Positions 1 to 5,992 of a stretch of DNA of 6,236 nt are shown one piece after another. The stretch's first letter is position 1; every line of letters begins with the position of its first letter. The stretch covers positions 1 through 6,236 of the forward strand of contig CANIBV010000093.1 of assembly GCA_947466005.1 (NCBI GenBank). The letters run 5' to 3'. The translations under genes were made by a program, and so were the position numbers. This DNA is from Spartobacteria bacterium (GTDB taxonomy: Bacteria; Verrucomicrobiota; Verrucomicrobiia; Chthoniobacterales; UBA6821). Below the pieces are notes generated by a model. The model saw nothing but the letters and a program-made list of their open reading frames with translations. It did no database searches and had not been told where the DNA came from.

Positions 1-1056
1 CAGAGCGGAGACGGGTAACGGAAGATAAATGAGAAGAGCAAAGGCTCGATCCTTGAGTTTCGTGGCGTGCAGGATATCAGCAACCGAGGGGCGCTTCAGG
101 CTGGTTTCGCTGTAAGAGGCAGATGATGCCGGGATCTCCTTCGGGGCTTGCGTCATCTGAGTGGTGGAAGGGGTGGCGGATGATGTACTTGAAATGGGGG
201 TCGAAGCGGCTGTCGGAGCAGTAGTGGAAGCCTGGACAGGATTGCGGGGATTGGTCCATTGGTTCAGGAGTTGGATGGCGCCACCCCTGATCATCGAGGG
301 CCAGACCCAGTACTGCTCGGCCAGTTGGCGGCCAAACCCGCGTTGGGCGGCATCCCGGTAGACGGGGCCATGAATGGCAATGAAGGAAGCACAAAGGAGG
401 GCGGTGGCCGTTGCCGCCAGGCCAAGCCTGCGCAGGGTTTCACGCTCCGGCTTCAGAATGAACAGCAGTGCGGTGAGGAGAAAGAGGGCGGTTTGAAAAA
501 AACCCAGATCGATACGGATCAGCCAGGCAAGTGAGATCGAGATACCCAGCGCAACCATCCAGACGATCTGGAGTGCCGTTCGTCGGGGGGGGAGGATGAA
601 CGTTCCCAGAAGGACGAGCATTCCAAGCACGCCGAGGAAGCCCATGTAGTTCCTGCCGATCACGCCGGGCATCAGGATCACCAGCAGTCCGGCGACGAAT
701 GAGAGAAGGGCCCTCCGCGAGACAAGCCACACGGTGGTGTAGGCGGCCATCCCGGCCATCCCGGCCATGAGGAAAAAGTAGGCCCTCATGATCAGGTAAT
801 TCGGTCCCGTCAGCTTGAAAAGGAAAGCGATGGGGTAGAACCAACCGACATTGTACCCTAGGAACGTATCGACGATTGGAAGCTGTCCGGCATTCAGGCG
901 CTGGGCGATGACGGCCGCCACTCCCTCCTCACCGCTCAGCATCAGTCCGGAGCGCCAGTAAATCCCGTAATAGGCAAGCGCCGCCACCAGCAGCACAAGA
1001 ACTCCCCATGCTCCATGGGTTTTTAGCTGCCGATTTTGGCTTTCACGGATCGACAT
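1..1056 (-). CDS. Multi-pass membrane protein, GT-C glycosyltransferase-like (3' end outside the window)
   Basis: Reading leftward from an ATG at 1056-1054, the frame stays open for 352 codons to the window edge. An in-frame TAA lies eight codons upstream of this ATG, which is the first available start; I see no good ribosome binding site. Hydrophobic segments lie at about residues 16-34, 88-112, 117-133, 137-154, 162-181, 186-202, 209-227 and from 337 on. After the first segment comes an acidic loop (SGEEGVAAVIAQRLNAG), then GYNVGWFYPIAFLF, and an RID motif at 181-183. This order (helix, acidic loop, G-Y/F-rich stretch, many helices) is that of GT-C membrane glycosyltransferases, which transfer sugars from polyprenyl-phosphate donors. 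Residues about 275-320 are a Thr/Ser/Ala/Pro-rich linker. No substrate can be assigned; a non-enzymatic polysaccharide membrane protein is possible. That it is a real membrane protein gene is well supported; the enzyme class is inference. Confidence 0.82.
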   Translation of the reverse strand, partial: MSIRESQNRQLKTHGAWGVLVLLVAALAYYGIYWRSGLMLSGEEGVAAVIAQRLNAGQLPIVDTFLGYNVGWFYPIAFLFKLTGPNYLIMRAYFFLMAGMAGMAAYTTVWLVSRRALLSFVAGLLVILMPGVIGRNYMGFLGVLGMLVLLGTFILPPRRTALQIVWMVALGISISLAWLIRIDLGFFQTALFLLTALLFILKPERETLRRLGLAATATALLCASFIAIHGPVYRDAAQRGFGRQLAEQYWVWPSMIRGGAIQLLNQWTNPRNPVQASTTAPTAASTPISSTSSATPSTTQMTQAPKEIPASSASYSETSLKRPSVADILHATKLKDRAFALLIYLPLPVSAL

Positions 1057-1139
1057 AGGGTGATGATCTTGGATGGAAGGTCCTTAGAAAAGAGTTTTTT
1101 GCTCTCGCTCGTCATACGATTCACCCTGATTTTGTCGTC
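1057..1139. promoter_or_regulatory. Divergent intergenic region, presumed promoters for the membrane protein gene and cutA
   Basis: Two divergent genes leave only these 83 bp for both promoters. On the plus strand a TACGAT at 1115-1120 is a possible -10 element about 20 bases before the cutA start, but I see no -35 at the right distance. Neither gene has a clear Shine-Dalgarno sequence. The assignment rests on gene orientation rather than on strong motifs. Confidence 0.35.
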
Positions 1140-1475
1140 ATGCACAAACCCGACGTCCGCCTGCTGATCACAACATTTGCCGATCAGGAGGCCGCTTCGG
1201 CGACAGTCAGGCAACTTTTGGAGGAACGATTGATCGCGTGCGGCACCCTGCTGCCGGGTTCAATCTCACTCTTCCGCTGGCAGGGGAAGATCGAGGAGGC
1301 CTCGGAGGTGATTGTTCTGATGAAGACGGATCAGGAGAGATCGGCTCGCTGCATGGAGCGTCTCCGGGAGCTGCATCCCTATGATGCACCTGAAATCATC
1401 CTTCTTGAGCCGGAGGCCGTCTTCGGTCCGTACGCAGCTTGGGTGAGGGAGGCTTTGGGCAAAGCGGAAGGATAA
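1140..1475 (+). CDS. cutA: CutA1-family protein (divalent-cation tolerance / PII-like)
   Basis: The 111-residue product has the usual CutA length and its full motif series: a beta strand VRLLITTF, LLEERLIAC at 26-34, LFRWQGKIEE at 44-53, IVLMKTD at 58-64, LHPYDAPEII at 78-87 and a late YAAWV at 98-102. CutA proteins are small, very stable trimers with a ferredoxin-like fold resembling PII signalling proteins. In Escherichia coli the locus was linked to copper tolerance, but the molecular role is unsettled in most bacteria. The family's usual Asn shortly after the Cys (A-x-V-N-I type) is not seen here: Cys34 is followed by GTLLPG. The ATG at 1140 gives the normal N-terminus; no ribosome binding site is evident. 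A gap of 102 bp follows before trpC, so cotranscription with the genes downstream is uncertain. Confidence 0.93.
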   Translation: MHKPDVRLLITTFADQEAASATVRQLLEERLIACGTLLPGSISLFRWQGKIEEASEVIVLMKTDQERSARCMERLRELHPYDAPEIILLEPEAVFGPYAAWVREALGKAEG

Positions 1476-1539
1476 CAGAGAAGGACTACAGGATAAGTTC
1501 TAAAAAGGGAAAACAACTGCTTTAGACCTCTTTTCGGGT

Positions 1540-1567
1540 TTGAGGAATGATCTGACGGGGTTAGAAC
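1540..1567 (+). promoter_or_regulatory. Weak candidate sigma-70-type promoter before trpC
   Basis: TTGAGG at 1540-1545 and TAGAAC at 1562-1567 each match four of six consensus bases and are separated by 16 bp. Transcription would begin only a few bases before the trpC ATG at 1578, giving an almost leaderless message. The position in the only sizeable gap of the plus-strand series makes a promoter plausible, but the motif match is weak. Confidence 0.2.
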
Positions 1568-1577
1568 AGAGATCTTC

Positions 1578-2420
1578 ATGTCCGCCGAATCATCGCCCAC
1601 CGTTCTCGATCGCATCGTTGCGGATGTGCAGGAGGAGGTTGCTGCAGCCAAGCGACTCCGTTCCGAGGGGGATCTGCGCGGGATGATTGCCGATGCGCCG
1701 CCGGTGCGGTCCTTGGTAGAAGCATTGAATCAAGAGTTTGGCCTGATTGCGGAGATCAAGGTCTGCTCGCCAAGCGTGGGTGCCATGCGCCGCGAAAATG
1801 TTGCCGAGGCACCCCAGGCCTACGAGGAGACCCCTGTGGTACGCGCCCTCTCGATCCTCACCAACAGCCGTCACTTCGGCGGAAGCATGGAAAGCCTGCA
1901 GCGGATCCGGGCCCTCGTTTCGAAGCCGGTGCTGCGCAAGGATTTCATGGTTAGTGAATACCAGATCCGCGAGGCGCGGGCCTTTGGGGCGGATGCGATC
2001 CTGCTCATGGCCAGCGTCCTGGATGCCCACCGTCTCAAGGGCTTCCATGAGCTCACCCTCGAACTCGGCATGGAGGCGCTCTTCGAAGTACATGACGAAG
2101 AGGAGGTCGCGGCACTCCCGAAGAGCGCCCTGATCGTTGGAATCAACAGTCGCAGGTTCAAGGCGCCCGTGGGATCCGGGGGATTTGTCGGCGCGACCGG
2201 CTCTTCCGAGAAGGACTTCAGCATCCGGTTCGATACCTTTGAGTTGGTGGATCGCCTGCCTCGAGGGGTGATCCGCATTGCCGAGAGCGGCCTTGATGCC
2301 TCGAACATCGCCACGGTGAGGGATCGGTTTCACGCGGCGTTGGTCGGCACCTCCCTCCTCCGCGACCCGAAGGGAATCGGCTCCGCGTTGACCGCCTTGG
2401 AAGAGGCCCTGGCCTCCTAA
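1578..2420 (+). CDS. trpC: Indole-3-glycerol phosphate synthase
   Basis: TrpC closes the pyrrole ring of indole by converting CdRP to indole-3-glycerol phosphate with loss of CO2 and water, in cytoplasmic tryptophan synthesis. The 280-residue product shows the (beta/alpha)8 signature set: AEIKVCSPS at 58-66, LSILTNSRHFGGS at 91-103, VLRKDF at 118-123, LFEVHD at 168-173, GINSR at 188-192, AESGL at 235-239 and LVGTSLL at 255-261. By alignment to the known active site, Glu59, Lys61, Lys121 (general acid), Glu170 (base), Asn190, Glu236 and Ser237 are all present, so the enzyme should be active. Odd: between Asn190 and Glu236 there are 46 positions, against 30 between the equivalent residues (180 and 210) of the Sulfolobus enzyme, so there is an insertion of about 16 residues, Gly/Ser-rich, at about 197-214. 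The usual Asp after the N-x-R triplet is Arg. No other trp gene is adjacent; ruvB follows after 9 bp. Confidence 0.95.
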   Translation: MSAESSPTVLDRIVADVQEEVAAAKRLRSEGDLRGMIADAPPVRSLVEALNQEFGLIAEIKVCSPSVGAMRRENVAEAPQAYEETPVVRALSILTNSRHFGGSMESLQRIRALVSKPVLRKDFMVSEYQIREARAFGADAILLMASVLDAHRLKGFHELTLELGMEALFEVHDEEEVAALPKSALIVGINSRRFKAPVGSGGFVGATGSSEKDFSIRFDTFELVDRLPRGVIRIAESGLDASNIATVRDRFHAALVGTSLLRDPKGIGSALTALEEALAS

Positions 2421-2429
2421 TTATCTCCC

Positions 2430-3464
2430 ATGAACCCCGAAGATTTTTCCGTTGATCCAGAGACTCCGGACACGCCATTCGACGTGTCGCTCCGCCCCCC
2501 AATGTTCGAGGAGTTCTGCGGTCAACCGAAGACGATCGAGCGCCTGATGCTCCTGGTCGAGGCAGCGCGCCAGCGTGACGAACCTCTGCAGCACATCCTC
2601 CTGAGTGGCCCCCCGGGACTGGGAAAGACCACGCTCGCTTACATCCTCGGAAATGCCATGGAGGCCGAGGTCCGCACCACCAGCGGTCCCACCATTGAGA
2701 GGGCGGGAGATCTGGCCGGTCTCCTCACCACCATGCCGCGTGGTGGCGTCCTCTTCATCGACGAGATCCACCGCCTCCAGCCTGCCATCGAGGAGTATCT
2801 CTATCCGGCGATGGAGGACTTCCGCGTCGACATCATGATCGACCAGGGGCCGAACGCCCGCAGCGTGCGCCTGAATCTTGCTCGCTTCACGCTGATCGGC
2901 GCCACGACACGCGCCGGCATGATCAGTTCACCGCTTCGTTCCCGGTTCGGGATGAACTGCCGGCTCGATTACTACGAGTCCGAGGAGCTCCGAAAGATCG
3001 TCCTGCGCACCGGGGGACTGCTTGGCGTAGAGATCGATGAGGAGGGCGCCCTTGAGGTCGCGCGTCGTTCACGGGGGACACCCCGCATAGCAAATAATCT
3101 CCTGCGCTGGGTCCGTGACTTTGCTCAGGTGCGTGCCGAGGGAGTCATCAACAAAGACTCCGCGTCCAGGGCGCTCGAGATGCTCGACATCGACGAGGAT
3201 GGATTCGATGAGATGGACCAGCGGATCATCGAGGCGATCATTCACAAGTTTGGGGGAGGCCCCGTAGGGCTGAACTCCCTCGCAGTCGCCGTCGGCGAAG
3301 AGGCGGGTACCCTCGAGGATGTCCACGAGCCCTACCTCATCATGCATGGCTATCTCTCCCGGACACCGCAGGGGCGCGTGGCCATGCCCAAGGCTTACCA
3401 GAAGATCGGCCTCCCCACGCCGCGCAACCGCTCCGGGGATCCCCAGCCCGATCTGCTCTCGTAG
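2430..3464 (+). CDS. ruvB: Holliday junction branch migration ATPase RuvB
   Basis: RuvB is the hexameric AAA+ motor that, with RuvA, drives branch migration of Holliday junctions in recombinational repair. The 344-residue product matches the family's normal length and is strongly conserved. It shows an N-terminal LRPPMFEEFCGQ at 21-31, Walker A GPPGLGKTT at 60-68, Walker B LFIDEIH at 108-114, the RuvA-contacting beta-hairpin region at about 130-150, sensor 1 GATTRAG at 157-163, the arginine finger in LRSRFG (Arg170), sensor 2 in RGTPRIANN (Arg219) and the C-terminal winged-helix DNA-binding domain at about 255-330 (GGGPVGLNSLA, then HGYLSRTPQGR). The gene starts 9 bp after trpC, with no obvious ribosome binding site, so translation may be coupled to trpC. 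ruvA and ruvC are not adjacent; they must lie elsewhere. The join to trpC is not a standard ruv arrangement. Confidence 0.98.
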   Translation: MNPEDFSVDPETPDTPFDVSLRPPMFEEFCGQPKTIERLMLLVEAARQRDEPLQHILLSGPPGLGKTTLAYILGNAMEAEVRTTSGPTIERAGDLAGLLTTMPRGGVLFIDEIHRLQPAIEEYLYPAMEDFRVDIMIDQGPNARSVRLNLARFTLIGATTRAGMISSPLRSRFGMNCRLDYYESEELRKIVLRTGGLLGVEIDEEGALEVARRSRGTPRIANNLLRWVRDFAQVRAEGVINKDSASRALEMLDIDEDGFDEMDQRIIEAIIHKFGGGPVGLNSLAVAVGEEAGTLEDVHEPYLIMHGYLSRTPQGRVAMPKAYQKIGLPTPRNRSGDPQPDLLS

Positions 3465-3469
3465 CCTGA

Positions 3470-3475
3470 AAGGAG
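3470..3475 (+). promoter_or_regulatory. Strong Shine-Dalgarno sequence of the kinase-like gene
   Basis: AAGGAG lies six bases before the ATG at 3482 and just after the ruvB stop. It is the clearest ribosome binding site in the window. It fixes the start of the small kinase-like gene and supports that gene being truly translated at this short length. Confidence 0.75.
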
Positions 3476-3481
3476 AGCCCA

Positions 3482-3889
3482 ATGATCACCGTCAAAGACA
3501 CTCTCCGCGCCACGGTGCGTGTCAGCTTCGACGGCAAGGTGACCAAGGAGTTCCACGGGCCCAATGCTCTGGAACGTTTCGAAAATGAGGCGAGGGTGCT
3601 GAGGCATCTTGCCACGAGGCACTGCCCTTTCGTTCCCCAGTTGATTTCGGCTGACCCGAAAAGCCTGACCATCACGACTTCCAGTTGCGGATCCCGTGTT
3701 GACTACCTGGATGACGAGCGCCGCAAGGAGCTCTTTGCTGAGCTGGAGCGCTTCGGTGTCCGACACGATGACCCCGACATACGCAATGTCACCTACAGCC
3801 AGCAACTCGGCCGTTTTTGCCTGATCGACTTTGAGTTTGCCTCCCTTCTGGACGAGCGGTCCGTCTCCAAGCATGAGCAAAAGGAGTAA
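3482..3889 (+). CDS. Minimal protein-kinase-like protein
   Basis: I read this 135-residue protein as a kinase-fold domain stripped to its core, a motif-level judgement. A beta-rich start (VRVSFDGKVTKEFHG) offers Lys22 as the ATP-binding lysine. ALERFENEARVLRHL (29-43) resembles the alphaC helix, with Glu36 as its salt-bridge partner. After a hinge-like strand (SLTITTSSC, 61-69) comes a catalytic loop, RHDDPDIRNV at 94-103, with His95, Asp97 and Asn102 spaced as in the HGDxxxxN loop of aminoglycoside-kinase-like and small lipopolysaccharide or protein kinases. It is followed by LIDFEFA at 114-120, a DFG equivalent read as DFE. The chain ends 15 residues later, so the activation segment and most of the C-lobe are missing. 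A strong ribosome binding site fixes the start, 17 bp after ruvB. The 3' end overlaps the PP2C phosphatase gene by 17 bp, suggesting translational coupling and an opposed function. It could instead be a pseudokinase scaffold; substrate unknown. Confidence 0.6.
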   Translation: MITVKDTLRATVRVSFDGKVTKEFHGPNALERFENEARVLRHLATRHCPFVPQLISADPKSLTITTSSCGSRVDYLDDERRKELFAELERFGVRHDDPDIRNVTYSQQLGRFCLIDFEFASLLDERSVSKHEQKE

Positions 3890-4703
3890 AGCGCCCTCCA
3901 CTCAGCTCCTCTGGTCGGGCCACACCGACCGAGGGCGCGTTCGTCAGAACAATGAGGATGCGTTTCTGGGGGTGGCCGTGGATGCTCGTGAGGTGAGGTA
4001 CCTTGGAAAGATCGGTGAGGCTAGCGTCGATGTGGCGGATTTCGTTTTTGCGGTGAGTGACGGCATGGGTGGGGCTTCTGCCGGTGAGTTTGCGAGCAAG
4101 ATCGCTGTGGAGAAGATTACCCAGATGATGCCCCCGCTTTTCAAGCAGCGGGCTTCAGGGCTTTCGGCAGGATTCGGGGATGTGATTGAGGAGCTCTTTA
4201 CCGAGATTCACAAGGCACTCCTCTACCTAGGCTCGTGCTATGAGGAGTGCGAGGGGATGGGGACCACCCTCAGTCTCTGCTGGTTCACCCCTGGGTGGAT
4301 GCACTTCGGGCATGTCGGGGACAGCCGCATCTACTACCTTCCTGCGGAAGGAGGGATCAAGCAGCTCACAGAGGATGACACCCATGTCGGCTGGCTCTAC
4401 CGCAAAGGGGAGATCAATGAGAGGGAGGCCAAGAACCACCCCCGCCGCCACCTTCTTCAGAAGGCCCTGGGAGCCGGCCACCAATTCGTGACCCCTCAGG
4501 TTGGCGCCGTCGGATGCTCTCCAGGTGACCGTTTTCTGATCTGCTCCGACGGAGTCACCGATGGATTCCATGACGAGCAACTCCTTGGGATTCTCTCGGA
4601 AAATACGGGCGAATTATCCCCTGCACAACACCTCGTCACGGAGGCAGTCGAGCGATCGGGCCGGGATAACACAACGGCAGTGGTGGTGGCGATCGGCGGC
4701 TAG
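3873..4703 (+). CDS. PP2C-family (PPM) serine/threonine protein phosphatase
   Basis: PPM phosphatases remove phosphate from Ser/Thr (and sometimes Tyr) of proteins using a two-metal (Mn/Mg) centre. Numbering from the ATG at 3873 (276 residues), the standard motifs appear in order: SGHTDRGRVRQNNEDAF with Glu28-Asp29, AVSDGMGG with Asp63, GTTLS at about 130-134, HVGDSRIYYL with GDSR at 149-152, LICSDGVTD with Asp225, and GRDNTTAVVV with Asp265-Asn266. The four metal-binding Asp positions are all there, so it should be active. It has no signal peptide, membrane segment or extra sensor domain, as in the stand-alone PrpC/Stp type. An in-frame ATG at 3831 would add 14 residues (PPFWTSGPSPS) inside the kinase-like gene. 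I prefer 3873, since the sequence around the alternative is unlike the family and would give a 59-bp overlap. The pair with the kinase-like gene suggests that it reverses that protein's action or acts on it. Confidence 0.93.
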   Translation: MSKRSKAPSTQLLWSGHTDRGRVRQNNEDAFLGVAVDAREVRYLGKIGEASVDVADFVFAVSDGMGGASAGEFASKIAVEKITQMMPPLFKQRASGLSAGFGDVIEELFTEIHKALLYLGSCYEECEGMGTTLSLCWFTPGWMHFGHVGDSRIYYLPAEGGIKQLTEDDTHVGWLYRKGEINEREAKNHPRRHLLQKALGAGHQFVTPQVGAVGCSPGDRFLICSDGVTDGFHDEQLLGILSENTGELSPAQHLVTEAVERSGRDNTTAVVVAIGG

Positions 4704-4707
4704 CTGT

Positions 4708-4711
4708 GGAG
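4708..4711 (+). promoter_or_regulatory. Shine-Dalgarno sequence supporting the ATG at 4721
   Basis: GGAG lies nine bases before the ATG at 4721. It favours that start over the GTG at 4706 (which would begin inside this site) and over the internal ATGs at 4772 and 4784. Confidence 0.4.
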
Positions 4712-4720
4712 ACTCAAGAC

Positions 4721-5316
4721 ATGACCATCCCTTTGTCACCGACTAAAAAACAACCGGATCTGTCATGGCGCATGGCTTTGCTCATGAGATGGAGCGGCTG
4801 CAGGGGCCTCAAGATCGTTCCGATCCTTCCTCTCCTCTTGATAGCTACGTCACTGCCTGCCCAATCAGGCCCTCAGGATCTGCGCGCCTTTTTCAGCCCC
4901 AACGGCGGATGCACCGATGCCGTCGTTTCAGCTCTCCAAGCAGCCAAAAAGACAGTGCTGGTCCAAGCTTACAGCTTCACCTCGGCGCCCATCGCCAAGG
5001 CCCTGGTGGATGCAAAAAAGAGAGGAGTCGACGTCCGCGTGATCTTGGATAAAAGCCAGCGGACGGAAAGGTATACCGGAGCCACCTTCCTCGCCAACGA
5101 AGGAGTTCCCGTCTTCATTGATGCCGACCACAGGATCGCCCACAACAAAGTCATGGTGATTGACGCACAGACAGTCACACGGGCAGCTTTAACTTCACCA
5201 AGGCAGCTGAAAGAGGCAATGCGGAGAATGTACTGCTGATCCTGCACGCCCCCGAATTAGCCAAGCGGTATGGAGAGAACTGGAACGAGCACTTAGCTCA
5301 CTCGCGGAAGTATTAG
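4721..5316 (+). pseudogene. Secreted phospholipase D-family nuclease (Nuc-like), frameshifted
   Basis: Members of the small single-HKD PLD family, such as the pKM101 Nuc endonuclease, are about 155-residue secreted enzymes that work as dimers and cleave DNA or other phosphodiesters. From the ATG at 4721 the frame gives an Arg-containing n-region and a hydrophobic core (IVPILPLLLIATSL), then a likely signal-peptide cleavage after LPA. The ATG at 4784 would give a more compact signal peptide. The PLD fold follows: RAFFSPNGGCTDAVV, VLVQAYSFTS, RGVDVRVILDK, then the catalytic HKD motif HNKVMVID (5142-5165). In frame, the product diverges after QTV and ends at 5239. Shifted by one base, from 5179 onward, the sequence reads TGSFNFTKAAERGNAEN and continues to TAG at 5314-5316, which is exactly the family's C-terminal motif. 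So one base has been lost between about 5174 and 5181, most likely making a broken gene; a sequencing error is the main alternative. It lies 17 bp after the PP2C gene. Confidence 0.88.
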
Positions 5317-5522
5317 GGCAGTTTTGATTTTATGTGACGCATGAACAAGGGAGGGAATCTCGCGCGACCGTAACGGATGCGAAGCAACGGCAGGGCAAGC
5401 AAACGCAGAGAGCCAAGTCTCCTGGAGGAGATGCGGCAGACTGCGACGCAGTCGTAGCCCCAACGGGGCGGCACCGCTTGCCGTGCGGCAAGTGCCGTCG
5501 ATCGAGTGTCGAGGAATAACCC
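5317..5522. other. Convergent intergenic region with a hairpin cluster, no gene seen
   Basis: This 206-bp stretch lies between the convergent 3' ends of the nuclease gene and rpiB. Short open frames cross it, but none has family motifs, a ribosome binding site or plausible composition. Its right half is dominated by closely spaced inverted repeats (5418-5497), described as a separate entry. It may contain transcription-termination or repeat-element functions. Confidence 0.6.
5418..5497. repeat. Cluster of four consecutive inverted repeats (REP-like or terminator-like)
   Basis: Four hairpins lie within 80 bp. At 5418-5431, TCTCC/GGAGA arms enclose TGGA. At 5439-5453 seven-base arms surround a single A (GACTGCG A CGCAGTC). 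At 5457-5469 GCCCC and GGGGC enclose AAC. At 5469-5483 and 5486-5497 twelve-base GC-rich arms pair around TG, with a three-base bulge in the left arm. None is followed by a T-run, so these are not standard intrinsic terminators for either strand. The position between convergent genes fits a bidirectional termination or message-protecting role, or a copy of a dispersed repetitive palindromic element. Structure is seen directly; function is inferred. Confidence 0.6.
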
Positions 5523-5975
5523 CTACTGCATGGGCAGACCGGCTTCGTATTTAGCCAGTTCCTCGATGCGCTGCAGATGGCGCCCTCCTTCAAAGGGGGT
5601 GGAGAGCCAGATGTCGACGAGGCGCTTGGCGGTCTCGAGGGTGACCATGCGCTCACCGATCGAAAGGACATTGGCGTTGTTGTGCTGGCTGCCAAGACGG
5701 GCCGTCTCGTCGCTCCAGGCAATAGCGCAACGAATCCCCTTCACCTTGTTGGCGGCGATGGCCTCGCCGTTGCCGGAACCGCCGATTACGATGCCCTTCT
5801 CGGCTTCACCGCTGGCTACCTTCTCGGCGGCGGGAATGCACCAGAGCGGATAGTCGGTGGAATCGGCCGAGTGGGTGCCGACATCGATCACCTCGTGATC
5901 CTGGGCACGAAGCATTTCGACCAAGGCCTGCTTGTATTCAAATCCTGCGTGGTCGCTGCCAATAGAGATCTTCAT
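5523..5975 (-). CDS. rpiB: Ribose-5-phosphate isomerase B
   Basis: RpiB interconverts ribulose 5-phosphate and ribose 5-phosphate in the non-oxidative pentose phosphate pathway. The 150-residue product has the standard length and full motif set: ISIGSDHAGFEYK at 3-15 (Asp8, His9), GTHSADSTDYP at 33-43, GIVIGGSGNGEAIAANK at 61-77, HNNANVLSIGERM at 98-110 and TPFEGGRHLQRIEEL at 126-140 (Arg132, Arg136). The active-site loop reads GGSGNGE. The Escherichia coli enzyme has a catalytic Cys in this loop (ICGTGVG), but here it is Gly, and Glu71 occupies the position of the catalytic Glu of the Mycobacterium tuberculosis enzyme. It is thus the actinobacterial-like, Glu-base type by motif. The start is ATG at 5975-5973; no clear ribosome binding site is seen in the 17-bp gap to the gene upstream, with which it may be cotranscribed. 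Confidence 0.96.
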   Translation of the reverse strand: MKISIGSDHAGFEYKQALVEMLRAQDHEVIDVGTHSADSTDYPLWCIPAAEKVASGEAEKGIVIGGSGNGEAIAANKVKGIRCAIAWSDETARLGSQHNNANVLSIGERMVTLETAKRLVDIWLSTPFEGGRHLQRIEELAKYEAGLPMQ

Positions 5976-5992
5976 GTTTTTTTAGTATCGGG

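Noticed and set aside
77..844. Two minus-strand frames (77-394 and 440-844) that overlap the membrane protein gene in another register
   Set aside because: They are rich in Arg, Pro and His with no motifs. The alternative minus-strand frame spanning 1-1056 is fully open and gives clear membrane helices, so it is the real gene.
1568..1581. A 14-base match (AGAGATCTTCATGT) between the trpC start region and 5964-5977 at the rpiB start
   Set aside because: The second copy is the start of the rpiB coding sequence read on the other strand, so the match is probably coincidence rather than a shared regulatory site.
1590..2333. A 247-codon minus-strand open frame opposite trpC
   Set aside because: It is the antisense of a strongly conserved gene in a high-GC region, and its predicted protein shows no recognisable family.
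3831..3872. Upstream ATG that would lengthen the PP2C phosphatase by 14 residues
   Set aside because: The added segment (Pro-rich, inside the kinase-like gene) does not resemble the family N-terminus and no ribosome binding site precedes it; the ATG at 3873 is preferred.
3881..3886. AAGGAG just inside the PP2C gene as a Shine-Dalgarno for a later start
   Set aside because: No ATG, GTG or TTG is in frame within the usable distance downstream, so it is probably chance coding sequence.
5334..5519. A 61-codon plus-strand frame across the hairpin cluster
   Set aside because: Its codons are dictated by the inverted repeats, there is no ribosome binding site, and the product has no family features.
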